Part shown: positions 8,711 to 17,283 of the stretch, piece by piece | Position numbering within the stretch: the first letter of the stretch is position 1 | How the letters are laid out: each line of letters opens with the position of its first letter | Origin: UBA1081 sp045537555 | Lineage (GTDB): Bacteria; Bacillota; Clostridia; Oscillospirales; Acutalibacteraceae | Assembly: GCA_045537555.1 (NCBI GenBank) | Contig: JAZSPR010000069.1 | Location: forward strand, 21,296 to 85,295 | Length of the DNA: 64,000 bases | Direction of reading: 5' to 3' | Translations under genes and position numbers: made by a program | Notes under the pieces: generated by a model | The model's input: only the letters and a program-made list of their open reading frames with translations | What the model was told of the DNA's origin: nothing | Databases searched by the model: none

Positions 8711-9475
8711 CTACTTTATTTTAAATAATTTTTTTGTGTTTTCTGCAGTTATATTCAGCAGTTCATCGGAAGAAATACCTCTGATATCTGCAATTTTTTC
8801 TGCAACAAAAGATATATATGCGGAATTGTTTCTCTTCCCTCTCATAGGCACGGGAGCCATATACGGACAGTCCGTCTCAAGCAGAAGCCTGTCAAGAGGA
8901 ATCATTTGAGCAACTTCAACAGGTTTTACAGCATTTTTAAAAGTAACAGCACCACCAAGCCCGATATACATACCCATTTTAAGAACTTCTTTTGCCATTT
9001 CGGCACTTCCCGAATAACAATGAAGTACACCTTTGGGATTATATTTTTTTAATAAATCCATAGTGTCTGCATGAGCTTCTCTGTCATGAACAATAACGGG
9101 CATATCATATTTAACCGCAAGTTCAAGATGCTTTTCAAAAACGTATTTCTGAACATCTTTAGGAACAAAATCATAGTGATATTCAAGTCCGATTTCACCG
9201 ACAGCAACACATTTTTCATGAGACAGCATTTTTTCAATTTCAGAAAGTCTGTCATCATTTAATTCAAGTGCCGATTCGGGATGATAACCGCAGGCGGCAT
9301 AAACAAAAGGATATTTTTCAGCCATTTCAAGAGAAAAAAGTGATGAAGCAACATCAGTACCGCAGTTTATAATACCCATAATGCCCGCTTCGGGTAAGGA
9401 AGCGAGCAATGAATCACGGTCGATATCAAATTGCTCATCATTGTAATGGGCGTGTGAATCGAAAATATTGTTCAT
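8711..9475 (-). CDS. tatD: TatD-family metal-dependent hydrolase/DNase
   Basis: 254 residues, full length. The metal ligands of the TatD TIM barrel are present: SHAHYND near the N-terminus, GEIGLEYHYD (Glu), IVHDREAH, LHCYSGS and LLETDCPYMAP (Asp). Members are 3'-5' exonucleases or D-aminoacyl-type hydrolases in the cytoplasm. The start ATG shares one base with the metG stop (TAATG), which implies translational coupling. The metG-tatD pair is a widely conserved neighbourhood in Firmicutes and supports both calls. Confidence 0.93.
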   Translation of the reverse strand: MNNIFDSHAHYNDEQFDIDRDSLLASLPEAGIMGIINCGTDVASSLFSLEMAEKYPFVYAACGYHPESALELNDDRLSEIEKMLSHEKCVAVGEIGLEYHYDFVPKDVQKYVFEKHLELAVKYDMPVIVHDREAHADTMDLLKKYNPKGVLHCYSGSAEMAKEVLKMGMYIGLGGAVTFKNAVKPVEVAQMIPLDRLLLETDCPYMAPVPMRGKRNNSAYISFVAEKIADIRGISSDELLNITAENTKKLFKIK

Positions 9476-11433
9476 TATCTGATTTTTGCTCCTGCGGGCA
9501 AATCATCAACAAAAATTACTCTTACATCATTTTCGCCTGCGTCAGCGGCAAGAATCATACCGTGGCTTTCAACACCGCAAAGAACGGCAGGTTTAAGGTT
9601 TGAAACAACAATAACTTTTCTGCCGATGAGTTCTTCGGGTTTATAGTAAAGTGCGATACCTGATGCAACTGTTCTGGCATTTTCCGTACCGTCATCAAGA
9701 GTAAGCTGCAATAATTTCTTTGCTCGTTTTACAGGCACGCAATCGGTAATCTGAGCAACTCTCAGGTCAACCTTAGCAAAGTCGTCAATGCCGATTTTTG
9801 CAATACCTGCTATTTCCTCCGTAAGTTCTGCTCTTCTGTTGTCCTTCTGAGCAGCCTTTGCCTTTGCTTCCATTTCAGCCTGAATTTCAGCAGTAATTTT
9901 TTCAACATCAATTCTTGCAAAAAGCGGTGATGCTATGCCGACTTTATGACCTGCAGAAATTGCACCGAATGTTTTTATGCTTTCATAAGTGTTGATATCT
10001 GTATTTATCTGACCGAGAATTGCTTTTGAAGTTTCGGGCATAAATGCTGAAAGCTCAACAGCAATGATTCTGATGCTCTCAATAAGATTGTAAAGAACAG
10101 TTGAAAGTCTGTCTTTCATATCTTCGTCCTTAGCAAGAGCCCATGGAGCAGTTTCATCGATATACTTGTTACTTCTCTTGGCAATAGTGAGAACAGCATC
10201 GAGTGCATCTGAAATTCTGAAATCATCAAATGCCTTTTCCATTTTGGGAAGAGCAGAGAGAATATCAGCTTTGAAGCCCTCATCAAGCTCTTCTGCTGCT
10301 GTGTTACATGTAAGAACACCGTCAAAATACTTATTAGCCATTGCAACAGTTCTGTTGACAAGATTGCCGATTGTGTTTGCAAGGTCAGAATTATATCTTT
10401 CAATCATTGTATCATAGGAGATTGAACCGTCCTGTGCATGAGGCATTTCTGAAAGAAGATAATATCTTACCGCATCAACACCGAATCTTGCAACAAGTTC
10501 ATCTGCATAGATAACATTGCCCTTTGATTTGCTCATCTTGTCTTCGCCGAAAAGGAGCCACGGATGACCGTAAACCTTTGAGGGAAGAGGTTCACCCATT
10601 GCCATAAGCATAATGGGCCAGTAAATAGTGTGGAATCTGATAATATCCTTACCGATTATATGCACATTTGCGGGCCAATATTTCTTGTAAAGATCTGATG
10701 AACCGTCAGGATCATAACCGAGCGCTGTGATGTAGTTTGAAAGTGCATCAATCCATACATAAATAACATGTTTATCATCAAAAGTAACGGGAACACCCCA
10801 CTTAAAAGATGTTCTTGAAACACAGAGGTCCTGAAGACCCGGTTTGATGAAGTTATTGAGCATTTCCTTTTTACGGCTTTCAGGATAGATGAAATCGGGA
10901 TTATTCTCGATATGCTCTTCAAGCTGTTTCTGATACTTTGAAAGTCTTAAGAAATAAGCTTCTTCCTTTGCAGGCTTGACTTCTCTGCCGCAGTCAGGAC
11001 ATTTACCGTCAACAAGCTGTGATTCAGTCCAGAAAGATTCACAGGGAGTGCAGTAAAGACCTTCATATTCACTCTTGTAGATATCATCCTGTTCATAAAG
11101 CTTCTTAAAAATCTTCTGAACTGTTTTTTCGTGATAATCGTCAGTTGTTCTGATAAATTTGTCATAAGTTGTATTCAGCAGGTCACAGATATCTTTAATT
11201 TCACCTGCAACTTTATCAACATATTCCTTGGGTGTGACATTTGCAGCTTTTGCGTATTCCTCAATCTTCTGACCGTGTTCATCGGTTCCTGTAAGGAAAA
11301 ATACATCATATCCCTGAAGTCTTTTGAAACGGGCTATGGCATCTGTAAGAACAATCTCATATGAGTTGCCGATATGAGGCTTTCTTGATGTATAAGCAAT
11401 GGCTGTGGTTATATAATATTTCTGTTTTTCCAT
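9475..11433 (-). CDS. metG: Methionyl-tRNA synthetase
   Basis: About 652 residues from the chosen start. Class I synthetase motifs are present: PHIGNSYE near the N-terminus (HIGH) and KMSKSKG (KMSKS). A zinc-knob CTPC...CPDC lies in the connective peptide, and a C-terminal tRNA-binding EMAP/Trbp111-like domain occupies roughly the last 110 residues. It charges initiator and elongator tRNA-Met. An upstream in-frame extension of 21 codons to 11496 exists, but CGGAGGA at 11443-11449 places the start at the ATG at 11433 (MEKQKYY). No T-box leader fits in the short 160-base divergent spacer. It is the first gene of the metG-tatD-gltA-phosphatase unit. Confidence 0.96.
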   Translation of the reverse strand: MEKQKYYITTAIAYTSRKPHIGNSYEIVLTDAIARFKRLQGYDVFFLTGTDEHGQKIEEYAKAANVTPKEYVDKVAGEIKDICDLLNTTYDKFIRTTDDYHEKTVQKIFKKLYEQDDIYKSEYEGLYCTPCESFWTESQLVDGKCPDCGREVKPAKEEAYFLRLSKYQKQLEEHIENNPDFIYPESRKKEMLNNFIKPGLQDLCVSRTSFKWGVPVTFDDKHVIYVWIDALSNYITALGYDPDGSSDLYKKYWPANVHIIGKDIIRFHTIYWPIMLMAMGEPLPSKVYGHPWLLFGEDKMSKSKGNVIYADELVARFGVDAVRYYLLSEMPHAQDGSISYDTMIERYNSDLANTIGNLVNRTVAMANKYFDGVLTCNTAAEELDEGFKADILSALPKMEKAFDDFRISDALDAVLTIAKRSNKYIDETAPWALAKDEDMKDRLSTVLYNLIESIRIIAVELSAFMPETSKAILGQINTDINTYESIKTFGAISAGHKVGIASPLFARIDVEKITAEIQAEMEAKAKAAQKDNRRAELTEEIAGIAKIGIDDFAKVDLRVAQITDCVPVKRAKKLLQLTLDDGTENARTVASGIALYYKPEELIGRKVIVVSNLKPAVLCGVESHGMILAADAGENDVRVIFVDDLPAGAKIR

Positions 11434-11532
11434 TGTAAAATTGTCCTCCGTAAAGTTATACATTCTGATTATACTATTATTTTCCTGAATATGCAAGATA
11501 TTTTTTATTTAAAATTATTTATAAATATTCTA

Positions 11533-11560
11533 TTGAAATATTTGGATAAAATGATATAAT
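11533..11560 (+). promoter_or_regulatory. Sigma-A-type promoter for the secreted lipase gene
   Basis: TTGAAA (11533-11538) and TATAAT (11555-11560) are separated by 16 bases, 34 bases before the start codon. AAAGGAG lies at 11579-11585 as the ribosome site. Confidence 0.65.
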
Positions 11561-11593
11561 TAAATTGAATAAATTTATAAAGGAGTTTTCCTT

Positions 11594-13138
11594 ATGAAGA
11601 AGTTTTTATCAATCCTGATATCAGCTATCATTTTGATGTCAACATTGTCATTTTTTGCATTTGCAGAAGATGATGTAACACCCGTTATTTTCATTGACGG
11701 TATCGGTTCAACAGACACAGTAAATACAGAAACAGGCAAAACAGTATTTCCGCCTTCAACAGATTCGATAGTTGCCGGTGTCTCAAAGGCTATTTTACCT
11801 CTTGTTGGTTCTATTGCAAAGGGTGACTACAATTCACTCAGCAAGCCGCTCTGTGACGCTCTTGTTACAATTTTTGACGGTATGGCATGCGATGAAAACG
11901 GTAACCCTATATATCCCACAACATCTGTTTACGAAATGCCGACAGCTGAAGAAATTCTTGGTGGCGAAATCGCAATCAACAACAAGAATCTCGGTTTTAA
12001 TGCACAAGAAATCGTTTATTTCAGCTATGATTGGCGTATGGATATGCAGACTGTTGCTTCTCAGCTCAACGAACTTGTAAAATTCACAAAAGAAGTAACA
12101 GGTGCAGACAAAGTGAACCTTGTAGGTTTCAGCATGGGTTCATGCGTACTTACATCATATCTTTATGAATACGGTTACGATGATGTTAAGGATGTTGTTA
12201 TCCTTTCAGGTGCTTACAACGGTGTTTCAACATGTGGTGAGCCTTTCAGCGGTCAGATTGCCTTTAATGAAGCCGGTATGATTGCATTCCTTAAAACAAT
12301 GCTTGGCAACAGCTTCGCAGACACTCTTCTCGGTGCTCTTATTGATGTGCTTCAACAGACAGGTGTTCTCGGAAATATTCTCGGAATTGCAGAAGAAATT
12401 AATCTTGCAATCCTTGACGAAGTATTTGAAATGGGTCTTAAGACAACATTTGCAAGATTCCCCGGTATATGGTCAGTTATTCCATATAATATGTACGATG
12501 CTGCAAAAGAACTTCTCTGCGGTCACAATGTAAGCGAAGAATTTCTTGCAAAAATTGACTTCTATCACAATGTTCAGGGACAGAACAAGGAAATCCTTGA
12601 CGGGGTTATGACAAACGGCGGTCATCTTGCAATTATTGCAAAATACGGCAGCACAATTCCTCCTGTATGTGTAAGTCAGCTCAATATCGGCGATATGGTT
12701 ATTGATACTGTTTACACTTCGTTCGGTGCAACATGTGCTCCCGCAAACGAAACACTCAGCGAAAATTATGTTCAGGCTGTTGACTGCGGTCACAACCATA
12801 TATCACCTGACAATATGATTGATACTTCAACAGCCGCATATCCCGAATACACATGGTTTATAAAAGACCTTATGCACGCTGACCACACAGCCGCACAATG
12901 GGACCTTATCAGATTTATTTTTTCTTCAGATGAACAGCCCACAGTAAGTGACAGTAAAATATATCCGCAGTTCCTTATAAGCCTTGAAGACGAATCAATC
13001 GTTGCTCATACTGCTGATAACGATACAGGCAAATACGGGAACTCAAGAGAAACAGGCGAAACACTCTTCGAAAAAATCGTCAACATCATCAAGTCTATCT
13101 TTAATGCAATCAGAACATTTTTCACAAATATGTTTTAA
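11594..13138 (+). CDS. Secreted LCAT-like lipase/alpha-beta hydrolase with amphipathic C-terminal tail
   Basis: 514 residues. A signal peptide spans about 1-24 (AFA/ED cleavage). The nucleophile elbow GFSMGS puts the catalytic serine at residue 180, preceded by the YDWR motif (145-148) common to LCAT/PGAP1-like acyltransferases and lipases. A GHNH stretch near residue 395 may supply the histidine. It probably hydrolyses lipid or ester substrates outside the cell. The C-terminus ends in a cationic amphipathic helix, LFEKIVNIIKSIF followed by an aromatic-rich end (residues 491-514), after a polar linker. The same type of tail occurs on the double phosphatase at 26117-29614. The gene is transcribed with the isomerase 12 bases downstream. 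Confidence 0.8.
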   Translation: MKKFLSILISAIILMSTLSFFAFAEDDVTPVIFIDGIGSTDTVNTETGKTVFPPSTDSIVAGVSKAILPLVGSIAKGDYNSLSKPLCDALVTIFDGMACDENGNPIYPTTSVYEMPTAEEILGGEIAINNKNLGFNAQEIVYFSYDWRMDMQTVASQLNELVKFTKEVTGADKVNLVGFSMGSCVLTSYLYEYGYDDVKDVVILSGAYNGVSTCGEPFSGQIAFNEAGMIAFLKTMLGNSFADTLLGALIDVLQQTGVLGNILGIAEEINLAILDEVFEMGLKTTFARFPGIWSVIPYNMYDAAKELLCGHNVSEEFLAKIDFYHNVQGQNKEILDGVMTNGGHLAIIAKYGSTIPPVCVSQLNIGDMVIDTVYTSFGATCAPANETLSENYVQAVDCGHNHISPDNMIDTSTAAYPEYTWFIKDLMHADHTAAQWDLIRFIFSSDEQPTVSDSKIYPQFLISLEDESIVAHTADNDTGKYGNSRETGETLFEKIVNIIKSIFNAIRTFFTNMF

Positions 13139-13150
13139 GGGGTAACCGAT

Positions 13151-13915
13151 ATGATAAAAGTTGGTATTCAGACATTCACTATCCGTGATTACTGCAAAAC
13201 AATTGAAGACATTGACAAAACCCTTGCTGAACTCGCTTCATGGGGTGTAAAAGATATTCAGATATCAGGCATCGGCAAGGTTGATTGGAATGAACTTGCA
13301 GACACCGTAAAAAAATATAATATGGAAGTCTGTGTAACACACACACCGTTTGAAAGAATGATGAAAGAAACAGATGCTGTCATTGATGAGCATATCAATT
13401 TAGGCTGTGACTGTCTCGGCATCGGTGCTATGCCGGGCGAATATGAAAGAACAGAAGAAGGCGTTGACAAATTCATCACCGACCTGATTCCCGTAGCAAA
13501 GAGAATGCGTGAAAGAGGTGTGCATCTTGCATATCATAATCACGACTTCGATTTAAAGCTTTATGGCGGAAAATCAATACTTGACAGAATGCTTGAACTT
13601 GATGCAGACCTGTTGTGGTTCGTTCCTGATGTTGCCTGGCTTCATATTGCAGGAGAAAATCCTGCAGAATATCTTAAAAAAATGCATGGCAGAGTAAAAG
13701 TCCTTCATTTTAAAGATTATAACCCTGTAGAAGGTCAGGAACATCCCTGGGCTTTCACAGAGCTTGGTAAAGGCGTAGTTGACCTTAAAGCATGCTATGA
13801 AACAGCAAAAGTAATGGGTATTCCCTACATCATGTTTGAACAGGACAACAACTGGACGGTTGATGCAATACAGTCGAGCAAAGAAGCATTTGAATTTATG
13901 AAAAAACTCAACTGA
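13151..13915 (+). CDS. Sugar phosphate isomerase/epimerase (AP-endonuclease-2 TIM barrel)
   Basis: 254 residues. The xylose-isomerase-like TIM barrel is recognisable from YHNHDFDL (about 124-131), the VPDVAWLHIAG strand, LHFKDYN and the final FEQDN. These supply the His, Asp and Glu metal ligands of the IolE/IolI/Hyi superfamily. The enzyme likely isomerises or epimerises a keto-sugar or inositol-derived compound. The gene starts 12 bases after the lipase stop with an AAGGGGT site. The co-occurrence of IolC- and IolJ-like genes 10 kb away is suggestive of inositol metabolism but not evidence of it. No signal peptide. Confidence 0.82.
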   Translation: MIKVGIQTFTIRDYCKTIEDIDKTLAELASWGVKDIQISGIGKVDWNELADTVKKYNMEVCVTHTPFERMMKETDAVIDEHINLGCDCLGIGAMPGEYERTEEGVDKFITDLIPVAKRMRERGVHLAYHNHDFDLKLYGGKSILDRMLELDADLLWFVPDVAWLHIAGENPAEYLKKMHGRVKVLHFKDYNPVEGQEHPWAFTELGKGVVDLKACYETAKVMGIPYIMFEQDNNWTVDAIQSSKEAFEFMKKLN

Positions 13916-13920
13916 ATAAA

Positions 13921-13965
13921 CAAAAAAAAATTCTCTCTGCGATCTGTTCACAGAGAGATTTTTAT
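13921..13965. terminator. Bidirectional terminator between convergent genes
   Basis: CTCTCTG (13933-13939) pairs with CAGAGAG (13951-13957). An A-run on the left and ATTTTTATT on the right let it stop both the isomerase transcript (plus) and the membrane-protein transcript (minus). Confidence 0.85.
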
Positions 13966-13975
13966 TCAGTAAAAT

Positions 13976-14698
13976 TTATTCTTCATCGGGTACTGAGGCA
14001 ATAAGGCTGTTTCTGCGAATAAAAAGGAATACAGTTAACAGCAGATATTTGACTGTAAGAAGAATCTCAGAAAAAGATGTAAGGAATGTACTATGTGAAT
14101 TCTGTGCTATATATGTTGAATTAAGAATTCCGATTGCGAGCTGTACAACCATTACGATTACGGTAAGAAGAGCAAAGTTTGAAAATTGTTTATCTTTCGC
14201 AGGAAATGTTCCCCTGAGTTTCCAGAGATAAACAATATACGGTGTGGATATAGCAACAAGCTGAAGCAGAATGTTTACCACGGCGGTAAGAATCATTATG
14301 TTCATACGTGCCGTTTCATCTGCCGCTGTCAGAACATCAAGCTGTTCATACTGTGCAATGAGAACACTCATAAAAATAGCAACAAATGTAAGAATCAGAC
14401 CAATAACTATAAAAGCAACAGTCATTAAAGTAAGTTTTTTACCCATATAGTAATTCTGATTATCCTCACTGAGTTTGCAGAATTTATTGACTGCCAGGAA
14501 ACCTCTGATTGTCATAACATCTGCAAAAATTGCAAATATTGAAACAAAACCGGCAAGAATTGTATTCATAACAACAGAAACTTCAACATTAGATACAATG
14601 TTATTCAGAATCGAATTAAGTGTAAGGGCAATTGCAGCTGTAAGAAGAAAAGTAGTTGCTTTGTAATCGAATTGCCTTGCTATTTCGCTTTTTTTCAT
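13976..14698 (-). CDS. Polytopic membrane protein of unknown function
   Basis: About 240 residues with roughly six hydrophobic segments: near 18-40, 50-68, 92-118, 138-162, 180-198 and 210-228. No catalytic or transport motif is recognised. GTG at 14707 and ATG at 14704 are in frame, but GAGGTG at 14705-14710 favours ATG at 14698. It follows a NahK-like kinase gene with a gap of 12 bases and is probably cotranscribed. It ends at the bidirectional terminator. Confidence 0.7.
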   Translation of the reverse strand: MKKSEIARQFDYKATTFLLTAAIALTLNSILNNIVSNVEVSVVMNTILAGFVSIFAIFADVMTIRGFLAVNKFCKLSEDNQNYYMGKKLTLMTVAFIVIGLILTFVAIFMSVLIAQYEQLDVLTAADETARMNIMILTAVVNILLQLVAISTPYIVYLWKLRGTFPAKDKQFSNFALLTVIVMVVQLAIGILNSTYIAQNSHSTFLTSFSEILLTVKYLLLTVFLFIRRNSLIASVPDEE

Positions 14699-14710
14699 CT
14701 GCATCACCTC

Positions 14711-15829
14711 TTAAAGACTGTTGTAAACCTCTTGAGTGATTTTCTTCATTTCATCCATTTTCTGTTCCATATCATAAACAAGTTTAAACTGAGTATGGCA
14801 TCTGTCAAGATTGTGCTCAGGATATGCCGTGCCGAAATATACATCACCGTCAAGATAGTCTGTAAGGAATCTGATACCGCATTCAAAAGTAAGAAGCTTT
14901 GCAGAGAAAGGAAGATAATCAATCTCAGTCTTTGTAAGACTCTTTCCTGCAGTTGAAAGATATCCTCTGACATATGTTTTATAAAGGTTTATATCCATTG
15001 AAACTTTTGAAAGATCTTTTTCATCTTCAGCGGCTGTACTTGCACCGAAACGGATAGCATCACCGAAATCATAAAGAGCAGAGCCGGGCATAACTGTATC
15101 AAGGTCTACAACACAGATTGGCATTTTTGTCTCTGAATCAAACATGATATTATTAAGTTTTGTGTCATTATGTGTTACACGGACAGGTATTTCACCCTTC
15201 GCAATAAGTTCAACAATAATCTTTGTGTCTTCTTCTCTTTCAAGAACAAAATCAATTTCGGCTTTTACTTCATCTTTTCTGCCTGCTGCATTCTTTTCAA
15301 CAGCTGCTTTAAGATTAAGAAAACGCTGATATGTATCATGGAAATTAGGAATTGTTTCAAAAAGAGTTTCACCGGGGAAATCAGCAAGCTGCGACTGGAA
15401 GTTTCCGAATGCAGCACCTGCTCTGAAAAATATTTCTTCATTTTCAATGCTGTCATATGAAAAAGCATTTTCAACATAGTTATAAAAACGCCAATATTCA
15501 CCATCGGAATCTCTGAAACAATTTTTACCGTCAACAGTAAAGTAAACTGAAAGAGTTTCTCTTTCGGGGTCACCGCCTGATTCCTTAATCTTTGCACGGA
15601 TATGGTCCGTAACTCTCATAGCATTATCCATAAGTTCAAGAGGTTTTTTGAAAACAGTTGTGTTGATAAGCTGAAGAAGTCTTTTTTCACCGTTATCGAG
15701 AGTGATAACATATGTACGGTTAATGTGCCCTGTGTGAATCATAAACCAGTCAGTCATCTTACCTTTCAGACCGTATGCTTCAAGTATTTCCTCTATAGTT
15801 AAAGGGAGTTTATCTTCAATTATAGCCAT
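14711..15829 (-). CDS. NahK-like APH-fold sugar kinase (N-acetylhexosamine 1-kinase type)
   Basis: About 372 residues. The aminoglycoside-phosphotransferase fold is shown by the HND....N loop (THNDTKLNN, catalytic Asp222) and VVDLDTVMPG (Asp242/Asp244 metal ligands). The N-terminal GHINRTYVI nucleotide loop, LLQLINTTVF and the FGDAIRFGA segment match N-acetylhexosamine 1-kinases. These phosphorylate GlcNAc/GalNAc at C1 in glycan salvage pathways. No GNB/LNB phosphorylase or uridylyltransferase lies next to it, so sugar specificity is open. A TTG at 15853 extends the frame, but GAAAGGA lies within that extension, so ATG at 15829 is chosen. Confidence 0.75.
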   Translation of the reverse strand: MAIIEDKLPLTIEEILEAYGLKGKMTDWFMIHTGHINRTYVITLDNGEKRLLQLINTTVFKKPLELMDNAMRVTDHIRAKIKESGGDPERETLSVYFTVDGKNCFRDSDGEYWRFYNYVENAFSYDSIENEEIFFRAGAAFGNFQSQLADFPGETLFETIPNFHDTYQRFLNLKAAVEKNAAGRKDEVKAEIDFVLEREEDTKIIVELIAKGEIPVRVTHNDTKLNNIMFDSETKMPICVVDLDTVMPGSALYDFGDAIRFGASTAAEDEKDLSKVSMDINLYKTYVRGYLSTAGKSLTKTEIDYLPFSAKLLTFECGIRFLTDYLDGDVYFGTAYPEHNLDRCHTQFKLVYDMEQKMDEMKKITQEVYNSL

Positions 15830-15920
15830 TTTAATCTTGTCCTTTCGTATCAAGCAGTAATAATCCGTTTATCATTATATACTTTTTTTATTAAATAGTC
15901 AATATTTTTATTTAAATGTC

Positions 15921-15949
15921 TTTACAGATTAAAAATAATATTGTAAAAT
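15921..15949 (+). promoter_or_regulatory. Promoter for the pyrH operon
   Basis: TTTACA (15921-15926), a 17-base spacer and TAAAAT (15944-15949) lie 30 bases upstream of the pyrH start. No other promoter-like sequence is obvious before frr. Confidence 0.5.
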
Positions 15950-15978
15950 AAATACATATTTAAATGGAGGTATTTTCT

Positions 15979-16686
15979 ATGGAGAGGAAGTATAACAGGA
16001 TACTCCTGAAACTCAGCGGTGAAGTTCTCGCCGGAGAAAAAAAACAGGGAATCGATTTTGATACTGTTGAAAAAGTCTGTAAAATTATAAAAAAATGTTC
16101 AGACATCGGAGTTCAGATCGGTATTGTAGTCGGCGGAGGCAACTTCTGGAGAGGTCGTTCAAGCGGTAATATGGACAGAACAAGAGCAGACCATATAGGC
16201 ATGCTTGCAACAACAATGAATGCACTTGCTGTTGCTGACACACTTGAAGCTATGGATGTACCCGTAAGAGTACAGACTGCAATTGAAATGCGACAGATTG
16301 CAGAACCTTACATAAGAAATAAAGCTATAAGACATTTTGAAAAAGGCAGAGTTGTTATTTTCGGATGCGGAACAGGTTCACCTTATTTCAGCACAGATAC
16401 AGCAGCATCTCTGAGAGCTGCAGAAATAAAAGCAGATGTCATGCTTAAAGCAACAAATGTTGACGGTGTTTACAACAAAGACCCGAACAAATTTGATGAT
16501 GCCGTCAAGTTTGATTCACTCACACATGCAGATGTTGTTGAAAAAGGCTACGGTGTTATGGACAGCACAGCAGCCGCACTCTGTAAAGATAACAATATTC
16601 CTATTCTTGTATTCAATCTTCAGGATCCCGAAAACATTTTCAGAGCCGTTACAGGTGAAGAAATCGGAACTCTTGTTGTTGACTGA
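15979..16686 (+). CDS. pyrH: UMP kinase
   Basis: About 235 residues of the amino-acid-kinase fold. LLKLSGE near the N-terminus, VVGGGNFWRGR, the DHIGMLATTMNALA block, and GTGSPYFSTDTAA are all typical of bacterial UMP kinase. It converts UMP to UDP in the cytoplasm. An ATG at 15964 is in frame, but the GGAGG it contains is the ribosome site for the ATG at 15979. The order pyrH-frr-uppS-cdsA-dxr-rseP-ispG matches the conserved Firmicute operon; rpsB and tsf, which usually precede pyrH, are not upstream. Confidence 0.96.
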   Translation: MERKYNRILLKLSGEVLAGEKKQGIDFDTVEKVCKIIKKCSDIGVQIGIVVGGGNFWRGRSSGNMDRTRADHIGMLATTMNALAVADTLEAMDVPVRVQTAIEMRQIAEPYIRNKAIRHFEKGRVVIFGCGTGSPYFSTDTAASLRAAEIKADVMLKATNVDGVYNKDPNKFDDAVKFDSLTHADVVEKGYGVMDSTAAALCKDNNIPILVFNLQDPENIFRAVTGEEIGTLVVD

Positions 16687-16719
16687 TAAAAATAATAATT
16701 TACTAACGGAGGTTATCTC

Positions 16720-17280
16720 ATGGAACTTAAAGAACTTTATGAAAAGACCAAAGAAAGAATGAATAAAACTATCAATTCCCTTCATTCGGAATACGATTCA
16801 ATCAGAGCCGGCAGAGCAAGTGCAAAGGTTCTTGATAAAATTCAGGCTGACTACTACGGCACTCCCACCCCCATCAATCAGATGGCAAGCGTTTCAAATG
16901 CCGATGCAAGAACACTTGTAATTCAACCGTGGGATAAATCAGCACTCACACTAATTTGCAAAGCTATCCAGCAGTCAGATCTCGGCATCAATCCGCAGAA
17001 TGACGGTACTGTTATCCGTCTCAACTTCCCCCCTCTCACAGAGGAAAGAAGAAAACAGCTCACCAAAGAAATTGCTAAAATAGCCGAAGATGCAAAAGTT
17101 GCAATCCGTCAGATAAGACGAGATTCAATTGACAAAATCAAAGCAGCAAAAAAAGCAAACGAGATCACAGAAGACGACCAGAAACAGGGCGAAGATAAAA
17201 TTCAGAAAATCACAGATGATTTCGTAAAGCAGATTGAAGAAATCGAAAAAGCTAAATCTGCTGAAATCATGGAGATTTAA
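16720..17280 (+). CDS. frr: Ribosome recycling factor
   Basis: 186 residues, the standard length. The N-terminal helix with the conserved LHSEYDSIRAGRASAKVLDKI segment, the YYGTPTPINQMASV beta domain and the PPLTEERRKQL helix are all present. With EF-G it splits post-termination ribosomes. A strong ACGGAGG site lies before the ATG. It is 33 bases after pyrH and 3 bases before uppS. Confidence 0.97.
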   Translation: MELKELYEKTKERMNKTINSLHSEYDSIRAGRASAKVLDKIQADYYGTPTPINQMASVSNADARTLVIQPWDKSALTLICKAIQQSDLGINPQNDGTVIRLNFPPLTEERRKQLTKEIAKIAEDAKVAIRQIRRDSIDKIKAAKKANEITEDDQKQGEDKIQKITDDFVKQIEEIEKAKSAEIMEI

Positions 17281-17283
17281 AAA

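Noticed and set aside
9475..11433. Long open frames on the opposite strand of metG and other genes
   Set aside because: They mirror the codon structure of the true genes, lack ribosome sites and show no domain; the coding strand has clear family motifs.
11434..11593. T-box leader before metG
   Set aside because: The divergent spacer is only 160 bases, contains no T-box consensus or specifier stem that I could see, and also hosts a promoter for the opposite gene.
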